This document shows positions 18,261 to 27,861 of a DNA stretch of 64,000 nucleotides, piece after piece. A model generated the notes under the pieces. The model saw only the letters and a list, made by a program, of their open reading frames with translations. It had not been told where the DNA came from and did no database searches. How positions within the stretch are numbered: the stretch's first letter is position 1; each line of letters opens with the position of its first letter. The DNA is from CAJQQK01 sp963696075 (GTDB taxonomy: Bacteria > Pseudomonadota > Alphaproteobacteria > Rhizobiales > Hyphomicrobiaceae): the NCBI GenBank assembly GCA_963696075.1, contig CAVOJD010000006.1:744001-808000 (forward strand), written 5' to 3'. The position numbers and the translations under genes were made by a program.

Positions 18261-20667
18261 CTACCCCGGCCGCAAGAAATCATCCACCACGCGCCGCTGC
18301 CCACCTTCGTCGAATTCGACCGTCAGCTTGTTGCCGTCGGCTTCCGTCACCGAGCCGTAGCCGAACTTGTTGTGATAGACGCGCGCGCCGACATCGTAAG
18401 CTGAGGATTTGGTGGTCGAGGAGGCGACGAGTTCACCCTCGATCTGCTTCGGTTCCCGGCTCGCCTTGCCGCCTTGCCGCGCCCACTGGTTCTGGGCGCG
18501 CTTCCAGCCGGGCGTATCGTAGGTCGAGGTGAAGGCATCCGTTGCCCCCGTTCGGTCGAAGCGGCTGGCACCATACGGGTTGCCCCCGCCATAACCCATC
18601 GAGCGCCCGCCGAACGGGCTCTTGGCCTCGACAATTTCGACATTGGCCTCGGGCAGTTCGTCGATAAAGCGTGACGGCGTGGCGGCCTGATAGAGCCCGC
18701 GCATGCGCCGGTTCTGGGCAAACGAGACAAACGCCTTGCGCCGGGCGCGTGTAATGCCGACGTAGGCGAGGCGGCGCTCCTCTTCGAGACCGGCAAGGCC
18801 ACTCTCGTCCATGGCGCGCTGGTGGGGAAAGAGCCCCTCTTCCCAGCCGGGCAGGAACACGTTGTCGAATTCGAGCCCCTTGGCCGCGTGCAGCGTCATC
18901 AGCGTGACGCGCTCGCCATCGTCGGCCTCGGCCGCATCCATCACCAGCGAGACGTGCTCCAGGAAACCTTCCATGGTGTCGAACTCGTGCATGAAGCGCA
19001 CGAGTTCTTTCAGGTTCTCGAGGCGCGACTGCGCCTGCGGGCTCTTGTCGGCCTGCCACATCGCGGTATAGCCGCTGTCATCGAGAATGAGTTCGGCAAG
19101 CTCCGTGTGCCGCATCGTCTCCGAAGCCCGCCGCCACTGCTCGAACTGCGCCATCAGGCCGGTCAGCGACTTGCGCGCCTTGCCGGCCAGTTCCTCCGTC
19201 TCGATGATTTCGCGCGCGGCCTGGAACACAGGCACACCGCGGGAGCGCGCCAGCGCGCGGACGCGGTTGACCGAAGTATCCCCGATGCCGCGCTTCGGCG
19301 TGTTGATGATGCGCTCGAACTTGAGGTCGTTCGCCGGCGTTATGCGTCACTTCGAAATAGGCGATGGCGTCCTTGATCTCCAGGCGCTCGTAGAACTTCG
19401 GACCGCCGATCACGCGATAAGGGATGCCGAGCGTGACGAAGCGGTCCTCGAAGGCGCGCATCTGGGCTGATGAGCGCACCAGGATCGCGATCTGGTTGAG
19501 GCTGCCGCCCGCATTGCCCGTCTCCTCGATGAAGTCGGAGATCTGGCGCGCCTCTTCCTCGTCATCCCAGACGCCGGAGACCGCAACCTTGTGGCCAACC
19601 TCGTCGTCGGTGAACAGCGTCTTGCCAAGCCGGCCCTTGTTGTGGGCGATGACGCCGGACGCAGCCGCCAGGATATGCCCCGTCGAGCGGTAGTTGCGCT
19701 CCAGCCGGATCACTTTGGCGCCCGGAAAATCCTGGTCGAAGCGCAGGATGTTGTCGACCTCCGCGCCGCGCCAGCCGTAGATCGACTGGTCGTCGTCGCC
19801 AACACAGCACACGTTCGGCGAGCCCTGCGCGAGCAGGCGCAGCCACAGGTACTGGGCGACGTTGGTGTCCTGGTACTCGTCGACCAGGATGAATCTGAAG
19901 CGGCTGTGATAGTCGGCGAGTATGTCCGGGTGCTCGCGGAACAGCCTGAGGCACTCGAGCAGCAGGTCGCCGAAATCGACGGCGTTGAGTTCCTTCAGAC
20001 GCTTTTGATAGGCCGCATAAAGTTCCGCGCCCTTGCCGTTGGCAAACGAGAACGCTTCACCCTTCGGCACCTGGTCAGGCGTCAGCCCGCGGTTCTTCCA
20101 GCTATCGATCAGGCCTGCAAGCTGGCGCGCCGGCCAGCGGTCCTTGTCGAGGTCGGCTGCCTCGATGACCTGTTTCAGCAGCCGGATCTGGTCGTCCGTA
20201 TCGAGGATCGTGAAGCCTGACTTGAGGCCGACGAGTTCGTGATGGCGGCGCAAAATCTTGACGCCGATCGAGTGGAACGTCCCGAGCCACGGCATGCCCT
20301 CGATCGCGCCGCCGACAAACTGGCCGATGCGATGCTTCATCTCGCGGGCGGCCTTGTTGGTGAAGGTGACGGCCAGGATCTGGCGCGGGTAGGCGCGTCC
20401 GGTTGCGAGGATGTGGGCAATCCGCGTGGTCAGCACGCGGGTCTTGCCGGTCCCGGCGCCGGCAAGCACGAGCACCGGCCCGTCAAGCGTCTCGATCGCC
20501 TCGCGCTGTTCGGGATTGAGCCCGTCCAGGTAGGGTGCGGGCCGGGCGGCCTGCATCGCGCGCGCGGCAATACCGCCGGCGGGCGGCGCCACCGCACCAC
20601 CACTGCTAGCCGTATCCGCTGCCGGCGCTGCCGCAGCCATCCGGTCTGTGTTCCGATTCTCTCTCAT
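18261..20667 (-). pseudogene. UvrD/PcrA-family ATP-dependent DNA helicase, one frameshift
   Basis: A superfamily 1 3'-5' DNA helicase for repair and replication-fork clearance. Motif I is LAGAGTGKTRVLT, motif Ia TFTNKAAREMKHR, motif II LVDEYQDTN, motif III VGDDDQSIYGWRGA and motif IV VIRLERNYRST. After DAIAYFEVTHN the frame breaks: one extra base near 19334-19337 must be removed to continue with NDLKFERIINTPKRGIGD. The remaining frame carries motif V (TLMTLHAAKGLEFDNVFL) and motif VI (RRLAYVGITRAR). The C-terminal ~65 residues (VGARVYHNKFGYGSV) are the tail typical of PcrA/UvrD. The corrected length is 801 residues. The start at 20667 has no strong ribosome-binding site. Confidence 0.9.
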
Positions 20668-20784
20668 AACGTGCCACTATATCACGACGCTTCGGGCCTT
20701 ACTTGGGCGCCGGCGTCTGCTCCACAACCCAAACCACCACTCCGGCTTCGCCGGGGAGATGACAGATACAACTGGGAAACGTCT

Positions 20785-21561
20785 ATGCAACTTACCATGA
20801 ACGGCCGCAACGCATTGATTACCGGCGGCAGCCTCGGCATCGGCCGGGCGATCGCAACACGATTCGTCGAATCCGGCGGCAACGTGGCCATCGTCGCCCG
20901 CCGCCAGAACGTGCTCGACGAGGCCAAGGCCGAAATCCAGAAGGCCGGCAGTGGCAAAGTGGTCACGATCTCAGCCGACGTCGCGACGTCCGAGGGCTGC
21001 GCGGCGGCCATTTCGCAGGCAACCAGCGCGTTGGGCCAGATCGATATCCTCGTCAACAACGCCGGCACCTCGCAGCGCGGCGATTTCGCGACCATCACGG
21101 ACGAAGTGTGGCAGTTCGACATCGACCTGAAACTGTTCGCCGCAATCCGCCTGACGCGTGAGCTGATGCCCAAGATGCGCGAGCGCAAGTGGGGCCGTAT
21201 CGTCAACGTGCTCAACACAGGCTCCAAGGCCCCGCCGGCCTCCGGCGCACCGACCGCAGTGACGCGCGCCGCAGGCCTCGCCCTCACCAAGGTGCTTGCC
21301 GGCGAAGGCGCTCCCGACAACGTCCTCGTCAATGCCGTCCTCGTCGGGCGCATCGAAAGCGACCAGTGGGAGCGCCGCGCCAAGAACCGCAACGCGGACG
21401 TGTCGGAAATCTATGCCGAGATGGGCCCGACCATCCCGATGGGCCGTGTCGGCACCGCGGAAGAGTTCGCCAACATCGTCACCATGCTCGCCTCCGACCA
21501 GGGCAGCTACGTGACGGGCACCGCGATCAACATCGACGGCGGCCTCTGTCCGGTGGTGTAA
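20785..21561 (+). CDS. Short-chain dehydrogenase/reductase lacking the canonical YxxxK
   Basis: A 258-residue Rossmann-fold protein. The nucleotide-binding TGGSLGIGRA and the structural NNAG motif are intact. At the active site, where SDRs have Ser then Tyr-x-x-x-Lys, the sequence reads NTGSKAPPASGAPTAVTRAA, so the catalytic Tyr and Lys are absent. The rest (GLALTKVLAGEG, YVTGTAINIDGGL) is normal. It may be an atypical SDR subfamily with other chemistry or a non-catalytic binder. The ATG at 20785 was chosen because the sequence upstream is the helicase promoter region. A 10-bp hairpin follows the stop. It is divergent from the helicase gene. Confidence 0.85.
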   Translation: MQLTMNGRNALITGGSLGIGRAIATRFVESGGNVAIVARRQNVLDEAKAEIQKAGSGKVVTISADVATSEGCAAAISQATSALGQIDILVNNAGTSQRGDFATITDEVWQFDIDLKLFAAIRLTRELMPKMRERKWGRIVNVLNTGSKAPPASGAPTAVTRAAGLALTKVLAGEGAPDNVLVNAVLVGRIESDQWERRAKNRNADVSEIYAEMGPTIPMGRVGTAEEFANIVTMLASDQGSYVTGTAINIDGGLCPVV

Positions 21562-21568
21562 TATCCCT

Positions 21569-21604
21569 CCGGCAGGACGGGCCGAAAGTGCCTTGTCCTG
21601 CCGG
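21569..21604 (+). terminator. Hairpin after SDR gene
   Basis: A perfect 10-bp inverted repeat, CCGGCAGGAC (21569-21578) and GTCCTGCCGG (21595-21604), with a 16-base loop begins eight bases after the SDR stop. No T-run follows, so termination is only suggested. Confidence 0.45.
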
Positions 21605-21666
21605 CAACTGCGAAAGCCCGGCAGTCGTGGAAGTGGCGGACGTAACCAGCGCGGTTGTCGCGGCCC

Positions 21667-22143
21667 CTATGCCGGGCGCCACTTCAGCGATGGGCGCCAC
21701 ACACCGAGCACGATGTTGGCAACCGACAGCACCAGAATGACGCCAAGCGCATGCCATTCGTAGGTGATCGCCTCCGCCAGCGCTTTCGCTTGCGGTTCAC
21801 CGGCTGCGATTTGCGCCGATAAGGTTGCCGCCGTATTGGCTTTGGATTGGACGATGCCAAGCGTCGCCTCGAACATCGAAATGCCGAGCAAGGTCTTGAC
21901 CCAGGCCCATCTCAGTTCCTGAAACGGCCGGTGCACCGCCATCGACAAAAGGCCCGACACCAGCGCCACCGCGAGCGACGGCAGGATCACGTAGCTTGCA
22001 ATCGCAGCCACCGTCGCCCGCATGTCGGCGAATGCGCTGGGCGTGCCCTGGGGCGCGGCGATGAGAATGACGCCGTAGGCCAGAAGCCCGCCGATAAGCC
22101 CGCATGAGGCCAGCGTGTGGAAGAATTTGAGCGTTTTGCGCAT
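21667..22143 (-). CDS. Four-helix integral membrane protein
   Basis: A 158-residue inner-membrane protein with four predicted helices: KFFHTLASCGLIGGLLAYGV, AIASYVILPSLAVALVSGLL, WVKTLLGISMFEATLGIV and ALGVILVLSVANIVLGVW. The pattern resembles DUF2269-type small membrane proteins, but I cannot assign the family with certainty. The ATG at 22143 was taken; a GTG 12 bases upstream is in frame. It ends about 60 bases from the SGNH hydrolase gene start region on the same strand and may be co-transcribed with it. Confidence 0.65.
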   Translation of the reverse strand: MRKTLKFFHTLASCGLIGGLLAYGVILIAAPQGTPSAFADMRATVAAIASYVILPSLAVALVSGLLSMAVHRPFQELRWAWVKTLLGISMFEATLGIVQSKANTAATLSAQIAAGEPQAKALAEAITYEWHALGVILVLSVANIVLGVWRPSLKWRPA

Positions 22144-22209
22144 CGCCGCCCGCACGGTTCCGTGGCCGATGAGTATCGCACATAACGCTCTATTGACGCC
22201 GGGAGATCA

Positions 22210-22746
22210 CTACCGGCCGATCGCGCCGAGAACCTGCGGCAGCAGCGTTGCCGCAAGCGCGCGATAACCCGACGGCGTGAAATGTGATCCGTCCGGCCGG
22301 GGATATCGCTTACCAAGCTGTCCGATCGTCCGGTTGCGCAGAACGATCACCTTGATCCCCTTCCGCCGCAGCAACCCGGATATTTTGGAGATGTTGCTCC
22401 GTCGCACGGCCGGGCTGATGCCGAGCCGCCGGTCATTTCCGCCAGGCTGCAAAATAACCAGACGCGTGCCTCTTGGTATGGATCTGGCCTGGCGCAGCAT
22501 CCATCGCGTCGGTTTGCCGTTGCGGCCCATGTTGCGCACACGCGCATTGATGCCGCGTGCCTTGAGCATGCGCTGTAAGTGCGCAGGATAGGCCTGGCTG
22601 CGCGACACCGTCTTGCCGTACGTATTGCTCGCACCGAGCGCCACGATACTAATGTTTTGAGCAAGCACCGGTTGACCTGACATGAGCCCGGCCAGCGTCC
22701 CGGCAATCACCGCGACAATCAACGACTTCACACGCCCGCACCACAT
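22210..22746 (-). CDS. Secreted GDSL/SGNH hydrolase
   Basis: A 178-residue exported hydrolase. The signal peptide runs from about residue 8 to the LAQ cleavage site at 28-30. Block I is IVALGASNTYGKTVS with nucleophile Ser40. Block III is ILQPGGNDRR with the oxyanion Asn, and block V is DGSHFTPSGYRALA with the Asp-x-x-His pair. It belongs to the lysophospholipase/arylesterase-like group acting on esters in the periplasm. GGAAGGGAAA lies upstream of the ATG at 22746, which gives a proper signal peptide; the frame is open further upstream. The mature enzyme is short but complete. Confidence 0.85.
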   Translation of the reverse strand: MWCGRVKSLIVAVIAGTLAGLMSGQPVLAQNISIVALGASNTYGKTVSRSQAYPAHLQRMLKARGINARVRNMGRNGKPTRWMLRQARSIPRGTRLVILQPGGNDRRLGISPAVRRSNISKISGLLRRKGIKVIVLRNRTIGQLGKRYPRPDGSHFTPSGYRALAATLLPQVLGAIGR

Positions 22747-22914
22747 CTGAGATTTCCCTTCCACACACGTCCCTGCCTTTTCAAGCAGCATACGGAGGGG
22801 ATGGTGCTTTGCAAGAAAGCAATCGCGAGCCGCCGCTGGCGTGCTCAAGCGTACGGAAATCGATGCCAAGCCTACATGGATAAGGGCTTGGCGCATGCTG
22901 TCATCGAGGCGCGA

Positions 22915-23997
22915 CTATTTCGGCGATACCAGATCAGCTTGCTTTTCGAGCACCTTGAGTTCTTCTTCCAGCCGGATGCGCTGCTGGATCTTTTGTGAGC
23001 GGCGCATGGTGAGGCGCATGAAATCGCGCTGCATCCGTTCAATCACCTTGTTGTCACGCTCGCGCGCCCGGTCGCGATGGTGGTCGAAGATCGCCTGCTG
23101 CATGTCCTTTTCTTCTTCCTTGAACCGGAAGATGCGTTCCCTGAGCTGGGCGATGCGCACCAGTGTTTCGGGTGAAATCGTCGTCATCCGAGGCCCGCTC
23201 TCGTTCGCCGTCCCGCCGCGCGTGAAATAGAAATCACCCGTCAGCGCGGAATGATCCCACGGCACCTGCCGCCCCTTCGTCTCGGCAAGAACCTCCTTGC
23301 GCACATCGATCATCAAGGTGTTGAGGGACTTGCCGGGCATAGGGATCCGTTTGGTAAGCGCCGCGGTAAATGGTGAATTTCGCCCCGCCCCGTCGAGGGC
23401 CACGTTGCCCGGCTGCGTCGAAAACGCGATGAACGTGCCAACGCCCGTCTTGACCTGCGCCAGGCCCAAGCCGACGGAGGCCGAACGCGTTCCCATCGAG
23501 CGGCTGAGGTTGCGCGCCAGTGGATTATCCCGGCACGCATCCAGGAACACGATGTTGGTCTTGTCCTCGCGGTCGATTTCCATTTGGCGCAGGACGAAAT
23601 TGAGCTGTATCGCCGAAAAATCGAGATCGCGTTCGCTGTCGAGCTTGGCATCGACGGGGATCAGGTAGTTTTGCCCCCCGACCTGCAAGCCATGGCCCGC
23701 ATAGTAGAAGATGGCATCGTCTGCATCCTTGAGCGCGTTGGAGAACTTGCGGATCGTCTCGCTGAACGAGCGCCAGTCGAGATCACGCCCGAGGATGACC
23801 TTGAAGCCGACCGCCTGCAGCGCGCCGGCGATGTCCGTTGCATCGTTGCGCGGGTTGGGCAGCGGCGTGCCGTACTGATAGTCCGAATTCCCGATCACGA
23901 GCGCGACACGCTCGGCATGTGCACCGCGAACCAGGGTAATTGTGACAAGCGCTGCCAGCAGCAGCGATCCAGCAGCGCGCATCGGGCGACGCGTCAT
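22915..23997 (-). CDS. Exported caspase-family (C14, metacaspase-like) protease
   Basis: A 360-residue protein with a signal peptide (residues 1-28, ending GAHA). The p20 caspase domain starts at RVALVIGNSDYQ. The catalytic dyad is His102 in FYYAGHGLQ and Cys155 in FLDACRDNP. WDHSALTGDFYF near residue 275 is the usual end of the domain in bacterial members. The last ~90 residues are a highly charged Arg/Glu-rich coiled coil (RFKEEEKDMQQAIFDHHRDR onward). GAGGAGAG upstream selects the ATG at 23997. Such proteins are common in Rhizobiales and their substrates are unknown. Confidence 0.88.
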   Translation of the reverse strand: MTRRPMRAAGSLLLAALVTITLVRGAHAERVALVIGNSDYQYGTPLPNPRNDATDIAGALQAVGFKVILGRDLDWRSFSETIRKFSNALKDADDAIFYYAGHGLQVGGQNYLIPVDAKLDSERDLDFSAIQLNFVLRQMEIDREDKTNIVFLDACRDNPLARNLSRSMGTRSASVGLGLAQVKTGVGTFIAFSTQPGNVALDGAGRNSPFTAALTKRIPMPGKSLNTLMIDVRKEVLAETKGRQVPWDHSALTGDFYFTRGGTANESGPRMTTISPETLVRIAQLRERIFRFKEEEKDMQQAIFDHHRDRARERDNKVIERMQRDFMRLTMRRSQKIQQRIRLEEELKVLEKQADLVSPK

Positions 23998-24174
23998 GAA
24001 ACTCTCCTCAAGGTCGTCTCGCGAGTTCAGCAAAAACGGTCATAGCGCCTGCGAACCCGACAACCAAGGCAGCCTCATGGCAACCGGCGACAAAACCAGA
24101 AAGCGCAGGCAACGAAGCGCCTGAAAGTTAGCGCCCTCAAGGAAGCGCCGGCTGGATCGCCGCGCCCGTCGCCC

Positions 24175-25287
24175 TCACTCGGCCGCGGGCGGCGCCAGTT
24201 CCGCGCGGGCCGGCACGTCCAGGCGCTCGACCAGTGGCATCACCTCTTCGGCAAAGCGCCGCATCATCCGGTGGCGCGCCTCGCGGGGCACGCCGTGCGT
24301 GGCGTTCGAGATGATGAAGTAGTCGAACCCGATGGCGCGTAGCGCGTTGATCTGATGGGCCACCGTCTCGGGCGTGCCGACAAGGCTTCGGTCGAGGATC
24401 GGATCATTCTGCGCCGGATCGCCCATCAGCCGCATATTGGCGAAGATCTTCGCAAACTGCTCATAGCCCGGAATGTCGTCCCACGGCGTCGTGTCGGTCG
24501 TGTAGTGCTCGGCTTGCAAGCGATAGAAGCGGGCGAGATGGTCACGCGCTTCCGCGCGCGCTTCGTCCACGGTGTCGCCGATGAAGCATTTGGCCGAGAT
24601 CGGCAGCGCGACGTTGGTCTCGAGGCCGTTCTGGCGGGCGCGCGCGCGCCACTTGTCGAGGATCTTGACGAGCATGTAGTCCGGGAATTGCGCCAGCGAC
24701 AGCGGCGTCAACCCGAGGTCGGCCATGATCTCCGCGCTCGCCGGACTGCCGATCGCACCGAAGAAGTTGATCTCGGCACCCGGCTCGATCTGCGGGCGCA
24801 GCGTGATCGGCTGATTGATGTCGACGAACTGCCCCTTGTAGGTGAAGGGCTCGCCCTTGAGCGCCAGCCGGGTCACCTCCCAGCACTCCCGGAAGCGATC
24901 GCGCGCTTCACCCATGGGCACCCGCATTGCGTCGTATTCGAGCTTTGCCGTACCGCGTCCCATGCCGATATCAAGCCGCCCCTTGGTGAGGGTTCGGAGC
25001 ATCGCGACGTCTTCGGCAAATCTCAGCGGATCATACCACGGCAGCACCATCACCGCGGTGCCAAGCCCGAGGCCGGGACAGGCGGCAGCCAGATGCGAAA
25101 GGAACATCAGCGGGTTGGGCGTCGGATAGTAATCCGAGAAATGGTGCTCCACCATCCACACCGACCCGTAGCCGAGTTCCTGGGCATAGCGGGCATCGAC
25201 GATCGCTTCGTCATACATTCTGCTGTCTGTCGCGCCTTCCTGATCGACGGCGCCGATCTGAACGGCATAGCGAACGTTTCCATCCAT
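24175..25287 (-). CDS. LLM-class flavin-dependent oxidoreductase (luciferase-like)
   Basis: A 370-residue bacterial-luciferase-fold monooxygenase. Typical blocks are VWMVEHHFSDYYPTPNPLMF, LGTAVMVLPWYDPLRFAEDV, RLDIGMGRGTAKLEYDAM and IGSPASAEIMADLGL. These enzymes use FMNH2 or F420 to oxidise organic substrates such as alkanes, nitrilotriacetate or sulfonates. The ATG at 25287 follows GGGAGACC. It is divergent from a TauD/TfdA-type dioxygenase gene, which is consistent with a shared catabolic role, but the substrate is unknown. Confidence 0.88.
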   Translation of the reverse strand: MDGNVRYAVQIGAVDQEGATDSRMYDEAIVDARYAQELGYGSVWMVEHHFSDYYPTPNPLMFLSHLAAACPGLGLGTAVMVLPWYDPLRFAEDVAMLRTLTKGRLDIGMGRGTAKLEYDAMRVPMGEARDRFRECWEVTRLALKGEPFTYKGQFVDINQPITLRPQIEPGAEINFFGAIGSPASAEIMADLGLTPLSLAQFPDYMLVKILDKWRARARQNGLETNVALPISAKCFIGDTVDEARAEARDHLARFYRLQAEHYTTDTTPWDDIPGYEQFAKIFANMRLMGDPAQNDPILDRSLVGTPETVAHQINALRAIGFDYFIISNATHGVPREARHRMMRRFAEEVMPLVERLDVPARAELAPPAAE

Positions 25288-25564
25288 CTGAAGGTCTCCC
25301 AGTCTGACAGTGTTTGCCGAAAGCCTATCGCTGCCGGCCCGCCTTGTCATCGCGGCGCGGTGACGATCATTGCCCTGATGAAACGCTGGGGGGAACCGTG
25401 TTCGAATGTCGTCCGGCAGCGTGGCCCCCGGCGCGAACTACCGCGCCGGCCGGCTGGGCAACCGCTTGGCTGCTTCATCGCCTACATGCGCGACAACCCG
25501 GGGATCGCTGAATTATCGTCCCGAAAACCGCAACGCATTTTCGATGAAACGCCGGAGGTGGGAC

Positions 25565-26710
25565 ATGAGCCGGGATAACGTCACCGAGCGGGCCGAGTGG
25601 ACCGTGGCGGACCTCGATCAGGATCCGTCATGGCGCTTTTATCTGGATGATGCCGAGCGCGATCACCTCGGCGCGATGATCCGGAAGGCGCACGACCCGG
25701 CCCGCAATCTGCTCGACTACAGCCCCGATGATTTTGACCTGGGCCCCGCAACCGCCAAGATCGCCGCCGCCATGAACGAGGCGCTGATGGGGCGCGGGAT
25801 CGCGATGGTGCATGGTCTGCCGCGCGCGGGACTGACCGAGGACCAGTTCACCACGCTCACCTGGGCGATCGGCCTGCGCACCGGCGTGCCCCGTCCCCAG
25901 GGCCGCGCCACGCAGTATATTTCCGCCGTGCGCAACGTCGGCACCGACTACCGCGCCGCCGGCGGGCGCGGTTTTTCCTCCAACGCCCGCCTCGACTTTC
26001 ACGCCGACGGCGCCGACCTCGTCGGGCTCGCCTGCTACAACAAGGCCAAGTCCGGCGGCGAGAGCATGGTGTCATCCTCCGCCCGTGCCCGCCGCCAGTT
26101 GCTGGCCGAGCGTCCCGACCTCGCCGCCGTGGCCCACCAGCCGTTCTGCTTTTCCCGCCAGCAGGAAGAAACCGACGACGAAGGCGCCTTTTACGCCCAG
26201 CCCCTGTTCGATCTTTGCGAGGGGCGCGTGTTTGGCAAATGGAACCGCAACCGCGTGAATTCCGCCCACAAGAACGTCGCCGGCACCCCGCCGCTGACGG
26301 ACGCTCAGCGCGAGACGATGGACCTGATGGACGACATCCTCTCCAGGCCTGAATTCATGTATCGGATGTGGCTGGAGCCGGGTGACCTGCAGATTGTCAA
26401 CAATCACGTTCTTCTGCACTCGCGCACCGATTTCGAGGACCACGACGAACCGGAAAAGAAGCGCCTGCTGTGCCGTCTCTGGCTCGCGCCGCCGAATTCG
26501 GTTCCCCTGCCCGAGTCATGGGGTGACTTCTACCGCTCGATTGCGCCGGGCACGGTACGCGGCGGCATTCGCGGACACTCTCATGACGCGGCAGCCCACG
26601 CCTTCGAGGCCCGCATCGCCGCCTGGCATGGCATGCCGGCGCCGGATTACGAGTGGGGACGCAAGCGGTTTTCTCCTGAGGCGGCGGCGAGCAATGCGCC
26701 TGCGGAATGA
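25565..26710 (+). CDS. TauD/TfdA-family alpha-ketoglutarate-dependent dioxygenase
   Basis: A 381-residue non-haem Fe(II) enzyme. The metal-binding HxD is FHADGADLVGL in LDFHADGADL, and the distal His with the 2-oxoglutarate-binding Arg region is NNHVLLHSRTDFEDH...KKRLLCRLWLAPP (middle omitted). The start MSRDNVTERAEW has GGAGGTGGGAC just before ATG 25565, an excellent ribosome-binding site. The protein is longer than TauD (about 280) and resembles gamma-butyrobetaine/TfdA-like hydroxylases that act on peripheral catabolic substrates. It is transcribed away from the flavin oxidoreductase gene. Confidence 0.85.
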   Translation: MSRDNVTERAEWTVADLDQDPSWRFYLDDAERDHLGAMIRKAHDPARNLLDYSPDDFDLGPATAKIAAAMNEALMGRGIAMVHGLPRAGLTEDQFTTLTWAIGLRTGVPRPQGRATQYISAVRNVGTDYRAAGGRGFSSNARLDFHADGADLVGLACYNKAKSGGESMVSSSARARRQLLAERPDLAAVAHQPFCFSRQQEETDDEGAFYAQPLFDLCEGRVFGKWNRNRVNSAHKNVAGTPPLTDAQRETMDLMDDILSRPEFMYRMWLEPGDLQIVNNHVLLHSRTDFEDHDEPEKKRLLCRLWLAPPNSVPLPESWGDFYRSIAPGTVRGGIRGHSHDAAAHAFEARIAAWHGMPAPDYEWGRKRFSPEAAASNAPAE

Positions 26711-26920
26711 TCGAGGGTTGAAGGCCTCCCTCGAGCCGGAGCCGGCCGCTCTGTCAAACCCGCATCAAATGGAAACGCACCCGGTCGCTCACCGGCGACG
26801 CCGGCTAGGCGGCCCGCTCCTATCGCCCGTCCGCCGCTCGTAACGCCGCGAACGCTTGCGCCGGAACGTAGAGGGGGAGCGGCAGGCACAGACGCAGCAC
26901 GCGGGGACTGGGCGGAAGAG

Positions 26921-27409
26921 TTATTTCTTCGCCCCCATTTCCGGTTCGACGATGCTGTCATGGTCGACGAGGTTAGGTTTGAGCCCGGCATTTCGGTAGA
27001 GGCGTTTCTTCAGGCGTGGATAGTCGCCGACGTCATGGGGACGGCGCTCGCCAGCCACAATGCAGCGCAGAACCTCGCTGCCCGTATTCGCGATCGCATG
27101 CGCCAGTCCCCCCTTGCGATAGCCAATGAAGTCGCCCGCCTTTATCTCGAACGTCTCCTCGCCAATCGTCGCCGTCGCAGTGCCAGCGAGAACGTAGACA
27201 CATTCGTCTTCGTGCTGATGCACATGAAATTCCGTCGTCTCATGGCCGGGCTGCACCTCGATGATGTGAAACCCAAGGCCTGTGAGACCCGTGAGATCGC
27301 CGAGTGACTTGTTGATACGGACCGCGTTCGGGTTCAGGAAATGAGACTTGTGAAGTCCCTCCATCGCCTCGATTTCTTCCGCCGTTACGAGATATCCCTT
27401 AGTGGTCAT
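26921..27409 (-). CDS. Cupin-domain protein
   Basis: A 162-residue single-cupin protein. The metal-binding motif 1 is FHVHQHEDECVYVLAG (H-x-H, Glu, with a further His) and motif 2 is GDFIGYRKGGLAHAIANTG. The C-terminal part, RRPHDVGDYPRLKKRLYRN, is found in cupins annotated near sugar and aromatic catabolism. It could be an isomerase, a dioxygenase or a sensor; the sequence does not decide. ATG 27409 was chosen with a nearby AAGG. It stands about 210 bp from the TauD-type gene and is convergent with it. Confidence 0.8.
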   Translation of the reverse strand: MTTKGYLVTAEEIEAMEGLHKSHFLNPNAVRINKSLGDLTGLTGLGFHIIEVQPGHETTEFHVHQHEDECVYVLAGTATATIGEETFEIKAGDFIGYRKGGLAHAIANTGSEVLRCIVAGERRPHDVGDYPRLKKRLYRNAGLKPNLVDHDSIVEPEMGAKK

Positions 27410-27494
27410 CGAGCAGCCTTGTCGCTTGCAGTTCATGTCTCGCGCGCTTCCCCGGCATCGCTTCACGGAATGGACGCAGCCGGCGCCAGCACGC

Positions 27495-27755
27495 CTAGCG
27501 CGTCTTGCGTTTCCAGTGACACACCTTCGTGCGCGAGCCGTCGGCGTTCTTCACCCAACGGCAACCCGGCCGTCTGGGTGATTTATTGTAAAGGTAGAAC
27601 CGCCCTCGGCGCTTGGCGTTGTACGTCTGGCCCGAGACGTCGTGACCGCCAATCCGAACGTTCTTGCCGAACCGCACCTCACCAGCCGCGTCCGGCGCGG
27701 CGCCGCAAGTTCCTGCGAGCAGCACGATGGCGAAGCCGCCGAAAATCCGCTTCAT
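27495..27755 (-). CDS. Small basic secreted protein
   Basis: An 86-residue protein with a signal peptide (MKRIFGGFAIVLLAGTCGAA) and a strongly basic mature part ending WVKNADGSRTKVCHWKRKTR. Two Cys in the tail (GCRW and VCHW) may pair. AGAGGATC precedes the ATG at 27755. I do not recognise the family. It may interact with negatively charged envelope polymers, but that is only a guess from charge. Confidence 0.55.
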   Translation of the reverse strand: MKRIFGGFAIVLLAGTCGAAPDAAGEVRFGKNVRIGGHDVSGQTYNAKRRGRFYLYNKSPRRPGCRWVKNADGSRTKVCHWKRKTR

Positions 27756-27861
27756 GACGATCCTCTGCCCCCTGTCGCGACCCATCCCTGGCGAGGCCGC
27801 GGTCCTGTGTTGCATCCCCTGTGTTGCATCCTATGTCACATCACGCCGGATCGCAAGTAGA

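Noticed and set aside
20239..20784. N-terminal extension of the atypical SDR
   Set aside because: This part is antisense to the conserved helicase N-terminus and the SDR start at 20785 fits the family exactly.
24034..24174. Short peptide frames between the caspase and LLM genes
   Set aside because: All lack ribosome-binding sites and are below 60 residues with random composition.
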